Shown here: positions 16,151 to 26,923 of the stretch, piece after piece
How positions within the stretch are numbered: position 1 is the first letter of the stretch
Layout of the letters: each line of letters starts with the position of its first letter
Assembly: GCF_008107625.1 (NCBI RefSeq)
Contig: NZ_SDKK01000008.1
Span: forward strand, 173,584-237,583
DNA length: 64,000 nucleotides
Source of the DNA: Zoogloea oleivorans
Lineage (GTDB): Bacteria > Pseudomonadota > Gammaproteobacteria > Burkholderiales > Rhodocyclaceae
Direction: 5' to 3'
The notes under the pieces: generated by a model
What the model was told of the DNA's origin: nothing
Database searches by the model: none
Seen by the model: only the letters and a program-made list of their open reading frames with translations
Position numbers and translations under genes: made by a program

Positions 16151-18748
16151 TTACATTTCGACCGTCTCGGCCGCTTCCACGAAGGAGGCGATCTGGTCGA
16201 AGTTCATGTAGCGATAGACTTCGGCAGCCTTGGCATTCACCAGCTTGATCTGCTCCATGTACTCGTCCTTGGTGACGATCCGGCCGGCCAGCGCGCACAT
16301 GGCGGCCAGTTCGGCGGAGCCCAAGTAAACCTGGGTGTCGATGCCAAGACGGTTCGGGAAGTTGCGGGTCGAGGTGGAGATGGCCGTGGAACCCTTGCGG
16401 ATCTGTGCCTGGTTACCCATGCACAGGGAGCAGCCGGGCATTTCCATGCGGGCGCCGGACTTGCCGAGCACGCCGTAGTAGCCTTCTTCGGTCAGGATCA
16501 GCGCATCCATCTTGGTCGGCGGAGCAATCCACAGACGGGTCGGGATGTCGGACTTGCCTTCAAGAACCTTGGCGGCGGCACGGAAGTGGCCGATGTTGGT
16601 CATGCACGAACCGATGAACACTTCGTCGATCTTGGCGCCGGCGACTTCGGACAGCACTTTCACGTCATCCGGGTCGTTCGGGCAGGCCAGGATCGGCTCG
16701 GTCACTTCGGCCAGGTCGATCTCGATCACGGCGGCGTATTCGGCCACGTCATCCGGCTGCAGCAGCACGCCGTTGGCGATCCAGTCTTCCATGGCGTTGA
16801 TGCGGCGCTTCAGGGTGCGGGCATCTTCGTAGCCTTCCGAGATCATCCACTTCATCAGGGTGATGTTGGAACGCATGTACTCGACCATCGGCTCCTTGTT
16901 CAGGCGCACGGAACACGCGGCGGCGGAACGTTCAGCAGCAGCATCGGAGAGCTCAAAGGCTTGCTCGACCTTGAGGTTCGGCAGGCCTTCGATTTCGAGG
17001 ATGCGGCCGGAGAAGACGTTTTTCTTGCCCTTCTTCTCGACGGTCAGGAGACCGGCCTTGATGGCGTACAGGGGGATCGCATTGACCAGGTCACGCAGGG
17101 TGATGCCCGGTTGCATTTCGCCCTTGAAGCGCACCAGCACCGATTCCGGCATGTCCAGCGGCATCACGCCGGTGGCAGCGGCAAAGGCGACCAGACCGGA
17201 ACCAGCCGGGAAGGAGATGCCGATCGGGAAGCGGGTGTGGGAGTCGCCACCGGTGCCGACGGTGTCGGGCAGCAGCAGGCGGTTCAGCCAGGAGTGGATC
17301 ACGCCGTCGCCCGGGCGCAGGGACACGCCACCACGGGTGGAGATGAAGGACGGCAGTTCGCGGTGCATCTTCACGTCCACCAGCTTGGGGTAAGCGGCGG
17401 TGTGGCAGAAGGACTGCATCACCAGGTCGGCGGAGAAGCCCAGGCAAGCCAGATCCTTCAGCTCGTCACGGGTCATCGGGCCGGTGGTGTCCTGCGAGCC
17501 GACGGTGGTCATCTTCGGTTCGCAGTAGGTGCCAGGACGAACGCCCTGACCTTCAGGCATGCCGCAAGCCTTGCCGACCATCTTTTGCGCCAGCGAGTAG
17601 CCCATGCCGTTGTCGGCGGGGTTCTGCGGCAGGCGAAACAGGGTGGAGACCGGCAGGCCCAGTGCTTCACGGGCCTTGGTGGTCAGGCCACGACCGATGA
17701 TCAGGGGGATACGGCCGCCAGCGCGGACTTCGTCAAGGATGACGGCGGTCTTGAGCTGGGATTCGGCGATCACGGTGCCGTTTTTCAGGGCGGTGACCTT
17801 GGCGGTGGTGTGATCGACCTGCAGTTCGATCTCGTCGCCCATGTCCATCTGGCCAGCGTCGATTTCGATCGGCAGCGCGCCGGCATCTTCCATGGTGTTG
17901 AAGAAGATCGGGGCGATCTTGGAGCCGAGGCATACGCCGCCAAAGCGCTTGTTCGGGACGAAGGGGATGTCTTCGCCGGTGAACCACAGCACGGAGTTGG
18001 TGGCGGACTTGCGCGAGGAACCGGTACCGACCACGTCACCGACGTAGGCGATCAGGTTGCCCTTGGCAGCCAGTGCTTCGAGTTGCTTGACGGGGCCGCG
18101 AGCGCCGGCTTCGTCGGGGTCGATACCCGGACGGGCGTTCTTGAGCATCGCCAGGGCGTGCAGCGGAATGTCGGGACGCGACCAGGCGTCCGGAGCGGGC
18201 GACAGGTCATCGGTGTTGGTTTCGCCGGTAACCTTGAAGACGGTCAGCTTCTGGCTGGCGGGGACTTCGGGACGGGAGGTGAACCACTCGCCATCGGCCC
18301 ACGACTGCAGCACGCCCTTGGCGTTGGCGTTGCCCTTGTCGGCCAGTTCCTTGACGTCATGGAAGAAGTCGAAGACCAGCAGGGTCTTCTTGAGGCCTTC
18401 GGCGGCAGCGGCGCCGGTTTCGGCTTCGCCCAGCAGATCGATCAGGGGCTTGACGTTGTAGCCGCCAAGCATGGTGCCCAGCAGTTCGGTGGCCTTGACC
18501 TTGGAAACCAGCGCACAGGCCAGTTCGCCCTTGGCGACCTTGGCCAGGAATTCGGCCTTGACCTTGGCGGCATCATCCACGCCAGCGGGTACGCGGTAGG
18601 TCAGCAGGTCCACCAGGAATGCTTCTTCGCCGGCCGGCGGGTTCTGCAGCAGCTCGACGAGAGACTGGGTTTGCTGCTTCGACAGGGGCAGCGGCGGAAT
18701 ACCGAGGGCGGCGCGCTCGGCAACATGCTGGCGGTAGGCTTCAAGCAT
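16151..18748 (-). CDS. acnB: Aconitate hydratase B
   Basis: An 865-residue AcnB, exactly the length of the Escherichia coli enzyme. The N-terminal HEAT-like domain begins [20 protein letters not shown]. The [4Fe-4S] ligands are visible as the Cys in [15 protein letters not shown] and the pair in [10 protein letters not shown]. The swivel domain lies in the N-terminal half, as usual for AcnB. It isomerises citrate to isocitrate in the TCA cycle; AcnB proteins in many Proteobacteria also act on 2-methyl-cis-aconitate. It is followed by a strong terminator and appears monocistronic. Confidence 0.97.
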   Translation of the reverse strand: MLEAYRQHVAERAALGIPPLPLSKQQTQSLVELLQNPPAGEEAFLVDLLTYRVPAGVDDAAKVKAEFLAKVAKGELACALVSKVKATELLGTMLGGYNVKPLIDLLGEAETGAAAAEGLKKTLLVFDFFHDVKELADKGNANAKGVLQSWADGEWFTSRPEVPASQKLTVFKVTGETNTDDLSPAPDAWSRPDIPLHALAMLKNARPGIDPDEAGARGPVKQLEALAAKGNLIAYVGDVVGTGSSRKSATNSVLWFTGEDIPFVPNKRFGGVCLGSKIAPIFFNTMEDAGALPIEIDAGQMDMGDEIELQVDHTTAKVTALKNGTVIAESQLKTAVILDEVRAGGRIPLIIGRGLTTKAREALGLPVSTLFRLPQNPADNGMGYSLAQKMVGKACGMPEGQGVRPGTYCEPKMTTVGSQDTTGPMTRDELKDLACLGFSADLVMQSFCHTAAYPKLVDVKMHRELPSFISTRGGVSLRPGDGVIHSWLNRLLLPDTVGTGGDSHTRFPIGISFPAGSGLVAFAAATGVMPLDMPESVLVRFKGEMQPGITLRDLVNAIPLYAIKAGLLTVEKKGKKNVFSGRILEIEGLPNLKVEQAFELSDAAAERSAAACSVRLNKEPMVEYMRSNITLMKWMISEGYEDARTLKRRINAMEDWIANGVLLQPDDVAEYAAVIEIDLAEVTEPILACPNDPDDVKVLSEVAGAKIDEVFIGSCMTNIGHFRAAAKVLEGKSDIPTRLWIAPPTKMDALILTEEGYYGVLGKSGARMEMPGCSLCMGNQAQIRKGSTAISTSTRNFPNRLGIDTQVYLGSAELAAMCALAGRIVTKDEYMEQIKLVNAKAAEVYRYMNFDQIASFVEAAETVEM

Positions 18749-18949
18749 GGATGGATCCTTCCTAAACGGTGGTTACATGACAGGGTTGCTGACTTGCGCG
18801 ACCGGCCGTTTCGGGCCTGGATCGCCTCTCCCGAATGGACTGGCGCCTTGTTTTGAAAGGGCAGCGCCAAGTCTTATATATATTATATTTTATTTCTCTT
18901 CCGATTGTGCGACTGCACAACGCAAGTTTAACGGCTCCCTCCGCCTGCC

Positions 18950-19339
18950 TCAGGACTTGAGACAGGCGGCCAGCACGCTTTCAACCGCCTTCAGGTTGAT
19001 CGGCTTGATCAGCAGATCGTCGAAGCCGGCATCCACCAGCCCCTGTTTTTCCTCGGGGAGCGCATGGGCAGTATAGGCAATCACCCGCAACCCCTTGTAC
19101 TTGACGTCGGCACGCAGGCGGGCGAGCACCTCCTCTCCGGACATCACCGGCATGCTGATGTCGAGCAGGACGATGTCGAAGTGCGTGGACTCGAGCATGA
19201 CCAAGGCCGCAGGGCCGCAATCCGCCTCCTCCGAGATCATGCCAAGACGGGTGACGAAGGCGACCGCGAGCTTTCTGTTGATGGCGTTGTCGTCGACGAC
19301 AAGGACCCGTTTTTGTGCGAGTAAAGACGAATCGCTCAT
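18950..19339 (-). CDS. Single-domain response regulator
   Basis: A 129-residue receiver without an output domain. The acidic pocket is VLVVDDNAINR (Asp16, Asp17), the phospho-acceptor is Asp60 in VLLDISMPVMSGEE, the switch Thr is in IAYTAHA and the conserved Lys112 is in LLIKPINL. All catalytic residues are in place. The DDNxxN motif is typical of receivers that pair with hybrid or HAMP histidine kinases. Its start is 13 bp after the stop of the histidine kinase gene, so the two form an operon and the receiver probably takes the phosphate from that kinase. The output is unknown. Confidence 0.92.
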   Translation of the reverse strand: MSDSSLLAQKRVLVVDDNAINRKLAVAFVTRLGMISEEADCGPAALVMLESTHFDIVLLDISMPVMSGEEVLARLRADVKYKGLRVIAYTAHALPEEKQGLVDAGFDDLLIKPINLKAVESVLAACLKS

Positions 19340-19352
19340 GAGATGGGATTGA

Positions 19353-21899
19353 TCAGGAAGACTGCCCGGTCAGGGGCAGAAAAAGAGTGAAGGTAGAACC
19401 CTCGCCAACCCGCGATTCAACTACCAGATCGCCCGACAGCAGGTGGGCGAACTCCCTGGCCAGCGCAAGGCCTAGCCCGGTACCACCGTGATCGCGGGTC
19501 ACGAATTGATCCAGTTGCCGGAACTTCTCGAAAATGTGCTCCAGCGCCTCGGCTGGAATACCGCGACCGGTATCCGATACAGCAAACGCAAGACGCTCAC
19601 CTTCACGACGAACGCTCAGGCCAACTTTGCCATTGTCCGTGAACTTGATCGCGTTGTTCAAGAGATTATTGAGAATCTGGCGAACACGCTGAGCGTCCAC
19701 AAAGATCGTCGCCGGCAGATCTTCCGCCATTTCCAGCACCATCCCCAGACCCTTGGCCTGTGCATGGGCCCGATGGGTTCCGACAAGATCATTGGCGAGA
19801 CGGGCCACATCCTGCTCCACGGGCTTCAGTTCGATCCGTCCGGCCTCGACCTTGGCCAGATCCAGCAAGTCATTGACGATGTCGAGCAGGTGTTCGCCGG
19901 AACTGTGGATGGTGGCGGCGTAATCCTGCTGGGCCGGATCTTCGAGCTCCATCTGCAGGAGTTCCGAGTAGCCCAGAATGCCATTGAGCGGCGTGCGCAA
20001 CTCGTGGGACATGTTGGCGAGGAAGTCCGACTTCAGCTTGTTGGCCTCCTCTGCCTTGGTTCGCCCCTCCTCCGAGCGCTTGAAGGATTCCTGCACCTCG
20101 TCGGCCATGCTGTTGAAAGACTGGGCGAGCTGCCCCATCTCGTCGCCGGACTTTACTTCAAGCCGGTGCGCCAGATCGCCGGACTGGAACTTGCCAAGAC
20201 CATGGATCATGTCGGTAATGCGGCGGGTCATGAACTGGGCCATCCAGATCGCCACGATGATCACCAGCCCCACCATCAGCAGCGTGGACACGGTCAATGC
20301 GCCGGCGGTCTGGGTCAGGTTGTGTTCGATGGCTTCGAGCAGGCCCTGGCGCTGGTTCTGGAAGGCCCGGTCACGCTCGGCGATGGTCAGGCCGATGCGC
20401 TTGGCGGACTCGGTCGCCGCCCGGTGAAAGTCATCCACATTGGCGCCGATGGTGACGAAACCAAAGCCCCGCTGGGTCTCACCGTACTGCCCGGTGTAAT
20501 AGGGAATCGCCGCCGCGGTGGTCAGCTTCCACAGCCCGGAGAAGAAGATCACGAAGGAGCCCGAACCGCCCTTTTCGGTCAGCTGGTTCCAGCCCGCGCA
20601 CTGGGGCGAGAAGTTGAGATAACGGCAATCCAGCGCCACGGTGCCGGCCTTGATCATCGCACCGGCGGGCTTCTTCTTGAGGGACTGGCCATCGAAGGGC
20701 GTCACCGTATCGAGGAATTCCCGCGACGGCTTGCCGGAGGCCTGCCAGGCATCAAAAAGCGACTGGTCGAGCCAGGGCGTCACCGGCTCGCCGGTTTGCG
20801 GGTCGTAGCCGGGAATGAAGTAGTCGCGGGGATGGGAAATCGCCCGGCTCTTGTGGTCCCACATGAAGGCGTAGTTGCCGACGATGGCGTCGTTGATCGG
20901 CGTATAGCGGGTATCGGTCGGACTGATGCGGTCGGTGAACTGGCGGATATGGTCGTGATCGAGGGCCAGGGTCACGTAGCCGCTCACCTTGCCCCCCTTC
21001 ACCACCGGCGTCGCCCACCGGACGATGCCGCGGAAATGCCGACCGACCGGGTTTTCGGTGCCGGCGTAGGCCGACTCTTCGGGCTTGAATTCGACGCCCG
21101 CCTTCTGGGCCGAAGCCGGCAGATAGGGGCCGATCACCCGGCTTCCCACATAGGCGCCAATCACTTCCGACACATAGATATCGCCAGGCTTGAGCTTTTG
21201 CAAATCTGGCCAGTAACGCTCGGCCTTGAGGAAGGTTTCCGCCGGCTTGCTCACATCCCGCAGCTGACGCGACATGAGATCACCAGTTGTCACCTTGACC
21301 CGCTCGCGGCCCTGCAGATCGACAAAAGTCATCTCCACGAAGAGCGGGCGGCGGTCGGGCTGGCCGAGATACTCGGGCGGACGGGCACTGAAAGCCTTGG
21401 CGTTATCCACCAGCGCCTGCTTGGCATCTGCAGCAAGGGCCTCATCCCAGGCTTCCGGCATGGCCGGCGCCCAGCGCTTCTGGTCTTCGGCGAGCAGCCA
21501 CTCGCCGTGATGGTAGAGAGTACGTGCCCGATGGGTCAGAAAGCTGCGAAAAGCAGCTTCACCCGGCTCCACCTGGGCAGCCTGGAGCACATCGGCATCC
21601 CGGTCGTACAAAAATGCCGCAACGGCGCGGGCCGTATCGGTGGTGAGGCGCTCAATCCCCTCCCGCGCCCGATCATCGAGCGCCTTGATGGCATCGTCGG
21701 TGGCCGCATCACCCACCTGCTTGACGGCCGACAACATCGACTCGGCCATGCTCCCGGCCTGCTCGCTGACCGTTTCACCAAGCCGCTGGGCCATGTTCCA
21801 GGCGAGCATTGCCAGCAACAGCAAGGGTACGACCTTGATAACCACAAAAATGGCGATCAGCTTGCCGCGAATCCCCCCCATCCATTTTTTGAGTCCCAT
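19353..21899 (-). CDS. Membrane sensor histidine kinase with HAMP domain
   Basis: An 848-residue protein from the ATG at 21899, preceded by GGGGGAGAG. A first membrane helix (KLIAIFVVIKVVPLLLLAML) is followed by a very large extracytoplasmic region of nearly 480 residues containing a Cache-like sensor (GYVTLALDHDHI, PRDYFIPGYDP), a second helix near residues 515-540, HAMP, HisKA with His632 in NMSHELRTPLNG, and a HATPase domain with the N box NNLLNNAIKFTDNG, DTGRGIP and GTGLGLAL. It phosphorylates a receiver, most likely the adjacent single-domain regulator. The ligand is unknown; the extracytoplasmic part resembles proteins of chemotaxis and signalling in water-living Betaproteobacteria. Confidence 0.93.
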   Translation of the reverse strand: MGLKKWMGGIRGKLIAIFVVIKVVPLLLLAMLAWNMAQRLGETVSEQAGSMAESMLSAVKQVGDAATDDAIKALDDRAREGIERLTTDTARAVAAFLYDRDADVLQAAQVEPGEAAFRSFLTHRARTLYHHGEWLLAEDQKRWAPAMPEAWDEALAADAKQALVDNAKAFSARPPEYLGQPDRRPLFVEMTFVDLQGRERVKVTTGDLMSRQLRDVSKPAETFLKAERYWPDLQKLKPGDIYVSEVIGAYVGSRVIGPYLPASAQKAGVEFKPEESAYAGTENPVGRHFRGIVRWATPVVKGGKVSGYVTLALDHDHIRQFTDRISPTDTRYTPINDAIVGNYAFMWDHKSRAISHPRDYFIPGYDPQTGEPVTPWLDQSLFDAWQASGKPSREFLDTVTPFDGQSLKKKPAGAMIKAGTVALDCRYLNFSPQCAGWNQLTEKGGSGSFVIFFSGLWKLTTAAAIPYYTGQYGETQRGFGFVTIGANVDDFHRAATESAKRIGLTIAERDRAFQNQRQGLLEAIEHNLTQTAGALTVSTLLMVGLVIIVAIWMAQFMTRRITDMIHGLGKFQSGDLAHRLEVKSGDEMGQLAQSFNSMADEVQESFKRSEEGRTKAEEANKLKSDFLANMSHELRTPLNGILGYSELLQMELEDPAQQDYAATIHSSGEHLLDIVNDLLDLAKVEAGRIELKPVEQDVARLANDLVGTHRAHAQAKGLGMVLEMAEDLPATIFVDAQRVRQILNNLLNNAIKFTDNGKVGLSVRREGERLAFAVSDTGRGIPAEALEHIFEKFRQLDQFVTRDHGGTGLGLALAREFAHLLSGDLVVESRVGEGSTFTLFLPLTGQSS

Positions 21900-22061
21900 T
21901 ACTTCTCTCTCCCCCAGCAAGCCGCCCTCAGGCCAGGCGCTCATCAAGCGCTTATCGGCCCCGACGAAGAAATCTCAAGGAACAAAACGCGGATGCCTTG
22001 CCGCCCGCGGGACATCCAGCCGAAAATGGGCCACACCATCCTGCCTGCCTCTTTCACCCTC

Positions 22062-22448
22062 ATGCCCACGCCCTGCCCTTGCGGCGCCTCTGCCGACTAC
22101 GCCCGCTGCTGCGGCCGCCACCTCGACGACGGCCTGCCCGCCCCCACCGCCGAAGCGCTGATGCGCTCCCGCTACAGCGCCTTCACCCTCGGGCGGGAGG
22201 ATTACCTGCTCGCCACCTGGCATCCGGATTTCCGCCCCGTCGAATTGAACCTCGCCGGCGATACCCCGACCAAGTGGCTCGGCCTGCAGATCAAACGCCA
22301 TGAGCAGACGGACCCAACCCATGCCATCGTTGAATTCGTCGCCCGCTACAAGATCGGCGGACGCGCCCACCGCCTCCACGAAACCAGCCGCTTCGTCCGC
22401 CTGGACGAACGCTGGCTCTACACGGATGGCGACATCCACCAAGACTGA
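22062..22448 (+). CDS. YchJ-like SEC-C motif protein (UPF0225)
   Basis: A 128-residue protein of the YchJ family. The N-terminal zinc-binding SEC-C motif is CPCGASADYARCC at residues 4-16. ALMRSRYSAFTLGREDYLLATWHP follows and is the family signature, and the C-terminal half is an NTF2-like fold (IVEFVARYKIGGRAHRLHETSRF). The ATG at 22062 puts the SEC-C motif at the N terminus; an in-frame ATG 36 bp upstream is possible. Function is unknown in the family. It is divergent from the histidine kinase gene and followed by gst after 24 bp. Confidence 0.9.
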   Translation: MPTPCPCGASADYARCCGRHLDDGLPAPTAEALMRSRYSAFTLGREDYLLATWHPDFRPVELNLAGDTPTKWLGLQIKRHEQTDPTHAIVEFVARYKIGGRAHRLHETSRFVRLDERWLYTDGDIHQD

Positions 22449-22472
22449 AAACAACAAGGAAGAACCTGCCCG

Positions 22473-23078
22473 ATGAAACTCTATTACTCCCCCAGCGCCT
22501 GCTCCCTGTCACCCCACATCGTGCTGCGCGAAGCCGGCCTCGCGTTCAGCCTCGAAAAGGTCAACCTGCGCAACAAGCAGACGGCCTCCGGCGTCGACTT
22601 CTCGACCATCAATCCGAAGGGCTACGTGCCGGCGCTGGCGCTGGCCAATGGAGAGGTACTGACGGAAGGTCCGGCCATCGTCCAGTACGTGGCCGATCAG
22701 GTCCCGGAGAAAGAACTCGCCCCGCCCTGCGGCACGCTGGCGCGCGCCCGTGTGCAGGAATGGCTGAACTTCATCGGCACCGAACTGCACAAGAACTTCG
22801 GCGCGCTGTTCAACCCGGCGAGCACCGAAGAAGCCAGGGCCGATGCCCAGGCCATCCTTGCCCGCCGCCTGCCGATCGCCGCGCAGGCGCTATCGGCCCA
22901 CCCCTACCTGACGGGAGAAAGCTTCTCGGTGGCGGATGCTTACCTGTTCACGGTGCTGCGGTGGACCAGGTTTGTCGGCGTGGATATCAGCGCGTGGCCG
23001 AGCCTTGACGCCTTTATTGAACGGATGAATGGCCGCCCCGCAGTGCAGGCGGCACTGGAGGCGGAAGCACAGAACTGA
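22473..23078 (+). CDS. gstA: Beta-class glutathione S-transferase
   Basis: A 201-residue GST. The N-terminal thioredoxin fold is MKLYYSPSACSLSPHIVLREAGL with the beta-class Cys10, and the conserved cis-Pro lies in GYVPALAL. EVLTEGPAIVQYVAD completes the glutathione site. The all-alpha C-terminal domain includes YLTGESFSVADAYLFTVLRW, the N-capping and hydrophobic staple motif. The length is that of Escherichia coli Gst. AAGGAAGAACC precedes the ATG. It conjugates or reduces with glutathione in the cytoplasm; the substrate is unknown. Confidence 0.93.
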   Translation: MKLYYSPSACSLSPHIVLREAGLAFSLEKVNLRNKQTASGVDFSTINPKGYVPALALANGEVLTEGPAIVQYVADQVPEKELAPPCGTLARARVQEWLNFIGTELHKNFGALFNPASTEEARADAQAILARRLPIAAQALSAHPYLTGESFSVADAYLFTVLRWTRFVGVDISAWPSLDAFIERMNGRPAVQAALEAEAQN

Positions 23079-23089
23079 AGCAGGCCGGG

Positions 23090-23308
23090 TCAGGCCTCGG
23101 TGACGAGCTCGATGGTTTCACCGGCAAAATCGATGCGCTGACCCGGGCGCAGCTTGGCCCGCTTGCGGTTTTCGATCTCCCCGTCCACCTGAACCTTGCC
23201 GTCGGCGACCCGCTGCTTGGCCTCGCCCCCCGAGCCGCACAGGCCGACGACTTTCAGGAGTTGGTCGAGCTGGATGAATTCGCCTTCAACGGGGAAGCGG
23301 ATGGTCAT
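23090..23308 (-). CDS. S4-domain RNA-binding protein, YbcJ-like
   Basis: A 72-residue protein that is a single S4 RNA-binding domain: FIQLDQLLKVVGLCGSGGEAKQRVADGKVQVDGEIENRKRAKL with the usual GGEAK turn and VDGE strand. The size and the C-terminal RPGQRIDF match the YbcJ family, whose members are thought to bind structured RNA. It is convergent with gst, whose stop lies 11 bp away. Confidence 0.9.
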   Translation of the reverse strand: MTIRFPVEGEFIQLDQLLKVVGLCGSGGEAKQRVADGKVQVDGEIENRKRAKLRPGQRIDFAGETIELVTEA

Positions 23309-23417
23309 GGTGGCTGGCTCCGGTATGTGACAGAAATACTGCAGGAACGACGGATTGTGTCAGAGCCAACACAATCCGCCAATCCGCAATCCGCCTACAA
23401 ACCTGAAGCAGCCGGAC

Positions 23418-23921
23418 TCAGGCCGGAATGCGCAATTTCTGGCCCGGATAGATCTTGTCCGGATGGCCGAGCATGGGCTTGTTGGCTTCGAAGATCTTCA
23501 TGTAGGCATTGGCATTGCCATAGAAAGTCTTGGCAATGGCCGACAGGGTGTCGCCGCGCACAACGGTATGAAACTGGGCTTCCGGCTCGGGGTTGGTGAC
23601 CTGCAGCGTTTCGGTCACGTGTTCCACGCCATCCACGTTGCCGCAGCACAGCAGCAGCTTCTCCTTGGTCGCCTGATCGGCCACGGTGCCGGCGATGGCC
23701 ACCGTGCTGCTGGCCCCGTCGAAGCTCACCGTCAGGGCGGACGTATCGAAACCCTGCTTGGCGATATAGGCGCTGATGGAAGCCGCCGCAGCCTGGTTCA
23801 GTTCGGCCAGTTTGTCCTGGGCCGCGCTGTCGCCGCCGGCCGCCGATGCCTGGGCCTGCTCCACGTCCTTGCGACCAAACAGCTTCTCACCCGCTTCACG
23901 TACAAAACTCAGCAAACCCAT
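23418..23921 (-). CDS. BON and LysM domain protein, Kbp/YgaU family
   Basis: A 167-residue protein. It starts MGLLSFVREAGEKLFGRKD, the characteristic N terminus of Kbp/YgaU proteins. A BON domain lies at residues 45-110 (LTVSFDGASSTVAIAGTVADQATKEKL, VDGVEHVTE) and a LysM domain at the C terminus (HTVVRGDTLSAIAKTFYGNANAYMKIFEANK). The ATG at 23921 has GGGAG seven bases upstream. In Escherichia coli Kbp is a cytoplasmic potassium-binding protein; the same role here is an inference from similarity. Confidence 0.92.
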   Translation of the reverse strand: MGLLSFVREAGEKLFGRKDVEQAQASAAGGDSAAQDKLAELNQAAAASISAYIAKQGFDTSALTVSFDGASSTVAIAGTVADQATKEKLLLCCGNVDGVEHVTETLQVTNPEPEAQFHTVVRGDTLSAIAKTFYGNANAYMKIFEANKPMLGHPDKIYPGQKLRIPA

Positions 23922-24031
23922 GGAAGGCTCCCGATGTTGGTTAAGGAGCCCACAGACTAAGCCCCGGAACCTGACATGGGCATCACCGATTTGTGTCGAA
24001 GCGTAACAACTGAGTGCCGGACGGCAGAATG

Positions 24032-24364
24032 TCACTCCCCGAGGGCCGCCATGCCGTAACGGCGGCGGGCGCGGGCGCAGCCCTCGTCGCCAATGTTCAG
24101 TGCGGCATAGGGCGCGAAGTCCCGGCACGGGCCGGGGCGCTTCTCGTAAATCGTGCAGCAGGCCTCCCGCCCGATCTCGCCTTTGAGCGCAATGCAGCGC
24201 GGCGGGCCATCGTCCGTACCGCGCATGCGCACCAGCGTTGCCGTCACCGGCACCGTAAGGGCAACCGGCACGCAGCCACCGGGATGGCTTTCCAGATCAG
24301 AGACATGGAAATCCACCCGGAAGCTGGCGCAGCAGGCCCCGCAGCTCAGGCAGGGGTCAGCCAT
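24032..24364 (-). CDS. YkgJ family cysteine cluster protein
   Basis: A 110-residue protein with eight cysteines arranged as in the YkgJ or CxxCxxCC family: CLSCGACCASFRVDF at residues 5-19, CIALKG in the middle, then EACCTIYEKRPGPCRDF. These cysteines probably hold a zinc or iron-sulfur centre. It begins 3 bp after the stop of the UPF0149 gene, on the same strand and so in one operon with trmB-like and UPF0149. Function is not established for the family. Confidence 0.9.
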   Translation of the reverse strand: MADPCLSCGACCASFRVDFHVSDLESHPGGCVPVALTVPVTATLVRMRGTDDGPPRCIALKGEIGREACCTIYEKRPGPCRDFAPYAALNIGDEGCARARRRYGMAALGE

Positions 24365-24367
24365 GGA

Positions 24368-25074
<707 letters not shown>

Positions 25075-25078
<4 letters not shown>

Positions 25079-25767
25079 GACGGGTTTCCCTCCAGGGGTT
25101 GTTGATCGAGGTCCACCACACACCGGTAAAGGGTCTGGCCGGAATCCCGGTACTTGCGTTCAAAAGGAGTTAGCGGCGACGGCGCCTCGAAAGACTCCGG
25201 CGTCACCGTGCGGCCGGTCAGCAGGCCCAGCGCGACGGCGAATTCTTCCACATAAATGTTCCAGTTACTGCGGCACTCCAGCCGCCCGCCGAGGCGCGGC
25301 ACGAAGGGGAAGACCGGATGCGCGTGCCAGCGCCGCGACACATGGCCGATCTTCGGCCACGGGTTCGGGTAAAGGATGTAGTGGCGCGCCAGCTTGATGC
25401 CGGCATCCGCCATCAGACGCCAGAAATCCACCAGGTCGGCGCGCACGAAGATCATGTTCATCGGCATCAGCGCGTCCGGGTAAGGCTTCTTGCGGCTGAG
25501 GCGATCTTCCGACTGATCGACGCCGATCACCCAGTGATCGGGAAACGCGCGGGCCAGCTGGATGGTGCTGTGGCCCACGCCGCAGCCGGCATCGAGGATC
25601 AGCGGCGCCTTGCCGTCCCAGCCGGCCAGGCTCGCCGCGAGGGCGGCCTTGTTGTAGTCGAGATAGGGTTTGCGAAACGCGGAGCTGGCGTGCTTGGCGA
25701 CCCGCTCGACGAGGTGTTCATGAACGCCCTGCTGGGCGCTTTCGGGAATGCTTGAATTGGCGTACAT
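25075..25767 (-). CDS. TrmB-family SAM-dependent methyltransferase
   Basis: A 230-residue Rossmann-fold methyltransferase. Motif I is [17 protein letters not shown] and the acidic residue of motif II is in [30 protein letters not shown] corresponds to the PDPWPKKRHxKRR segment of tRNA guanine-46 N7-methyltransferases, with Asn for the first Asp. It is therefore TrmB-like, but the Asp-to-Asn change and weak N-terminal match make it possible that it is a paralogue with another substrate. It is the first gene of an operon with UPF0149 and YkgJ-like genes. Confidence 0.82.
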
Positions 25768-25776
25768 CCGGTAATT

Positions 25777-26751
25777 CTACGCGGCAGCCTTCAGCACCGG
25801 TATTCCGTGCGTCCCGAGAACATGGCTGACCGTCGCGACATCGCGCTGGATGCGGGCATCGGCGTACAGCCTTTCGGCCTGCACAAAGTTGCGCGCCAGC
25901 AGCTTGAGCCACTGCTTGAGCCGCCCCGGTGCGTGGCGGGCTTCCACCTTGGCCAGCACGCGCAGCCAGAACTCGGCGATCAGCGGCTGCAGTTCGGCCC
26001 ATTCGGCCTCGCGGTCGGGCGGCGCCTCAGCGCCGGCGCGGATACGCCGGGCCAGAAAGGGATCGGACACCGCCCCGCGCCCGAGCATCACGTCGGCCGC
26101 CCCGCTCACCGAACGGCAGCGCCGCCAGTCTTCCTCGTTCCACACCTCGCCATTGGCCACCACCGGCACATTCACCACGTCGGCAATGCGCCCCACCCAC
26201 TCCCAGTGAGCCGGCGGGCGATAGCCGTCGGTCTTGGTGCGGGCGTGCACAACCAGGCCGACCACACCGCCATCGGCCAGCGCCCGGGCGCAGTCGAGCG
26301 CCTTGCCGGTGTCGGTCACGCCGAGGCGCATCTTGGCGGTGAAGGGAATGTGCGCCGGCACCGCCTGGCGCACCGCGCAGGCAATGGCGAACAGCAGCTC
26401 GGGCTCGTCGAGCAGCGCCGCCCCGCCCCGGTGACGATTCACCGTGGGCGCCGGGCAACCGAAGTTCAGGTCGATGCCGGCCGGATTCAACTGCGCCAGC
26501 TGGGCCGCGTTGTCAGCCATGCACACCGGATCGGAACCCAGCAGTTGGACTCGCACCGGTGTGCCGCTCGAAGTGGCGCTGCCGGCCCGCAGCTCCGGCG
26601 AGATGCGCGTGAACGAGCGCACCGGCAGCAGCGTGCCCGACACCCGCACGAACTCGGTCACCGCGTGATCGTAGCCGTCCACACGGGTCAGCACCTCACG
26701 CAGGACATCGTCCGCGAGGCCTTCCATCGGGGCAAGCAGCAGGCGGGGCAT
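25777..26751 (-). CDS. dusC: tRNA-dihydrouridine(16) synthase
   Basis: A 324-residue flavoenzyme. It begins MPRLLLAPMEGLADDVLREVL, has the FMN and catalytic motif IDLNFGCPAPTVNRHRGGAALL with the active Cys, VHARTKTDGYRPPAHWEW, and VVANGEVWNEEDWRRC. This combination and the long helical C-terminal domain identify DusC, which reduces U16 in tRNA with NADPH. I chose the ATG at 26751, which gives the family N terminus; a much longer open frame upstream has no domain. It ends 9 bp before the TrmB-like start, so the tRNA-modifying pair may be one operon. Confidence 0.94.
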   Translation of the reverse strand: MPRLLLAPMEGLADDVLREVLTRVDGYDHAVTEFVRVSGTLLPVRSFTRISPELRAGSATSSGTPVRVQLLGSDPVCMADNAAQLAQLNPAGIDLNFGCPAPTVNRHRGGAALLDEPELLFAIACAVRQAVPAHIPFTAKMRLGVTDTGKALDCARALADGGVVGLVVHARTKTDGYRPPAHWEWVGRIADVVNVPVVANGEVWNEEDWRRCRSVSGAADVMLGRGAVSDPFLARRIRAGAEAPPDREAEWAELQPLIAEFWLRVLAKVEARHAPGRLKQWLKLLARNFVQAERLYADARIQRDVATVSHVLGTHGIPVLKAAA

Positions 26752-26923
26752 GGGAAAAATCTCTTTTTGATTCAAGGCGTGGCCGGGCGCGCAATGTACC
26801 GGACTTTGCCCCTGCGACAAAGGACTTTGCGCCGCCCCGCGCCTATCCGTCAGGCGGGGTAAGATTCGCGGCCTGCCGCCCCCCGCCACACCCCCCAACA
26901 CCTGCGCCGGAGACTCCCCAGCG

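Noticed and set aside
16007..18856. A 949-codon open frame antisense to acnB
   Set aside because: High-GC codon use leaves the opposite strand open; acnB matches its family at full length, the antisense frame matches nothing.
19488..22025. Very long plus-strand frame antisense to the histidine kinase
   Set aside because: It is a shadow of the kinase gene; only its last 128 codons (from 22062) are a real gene, the YchJ-like protein.
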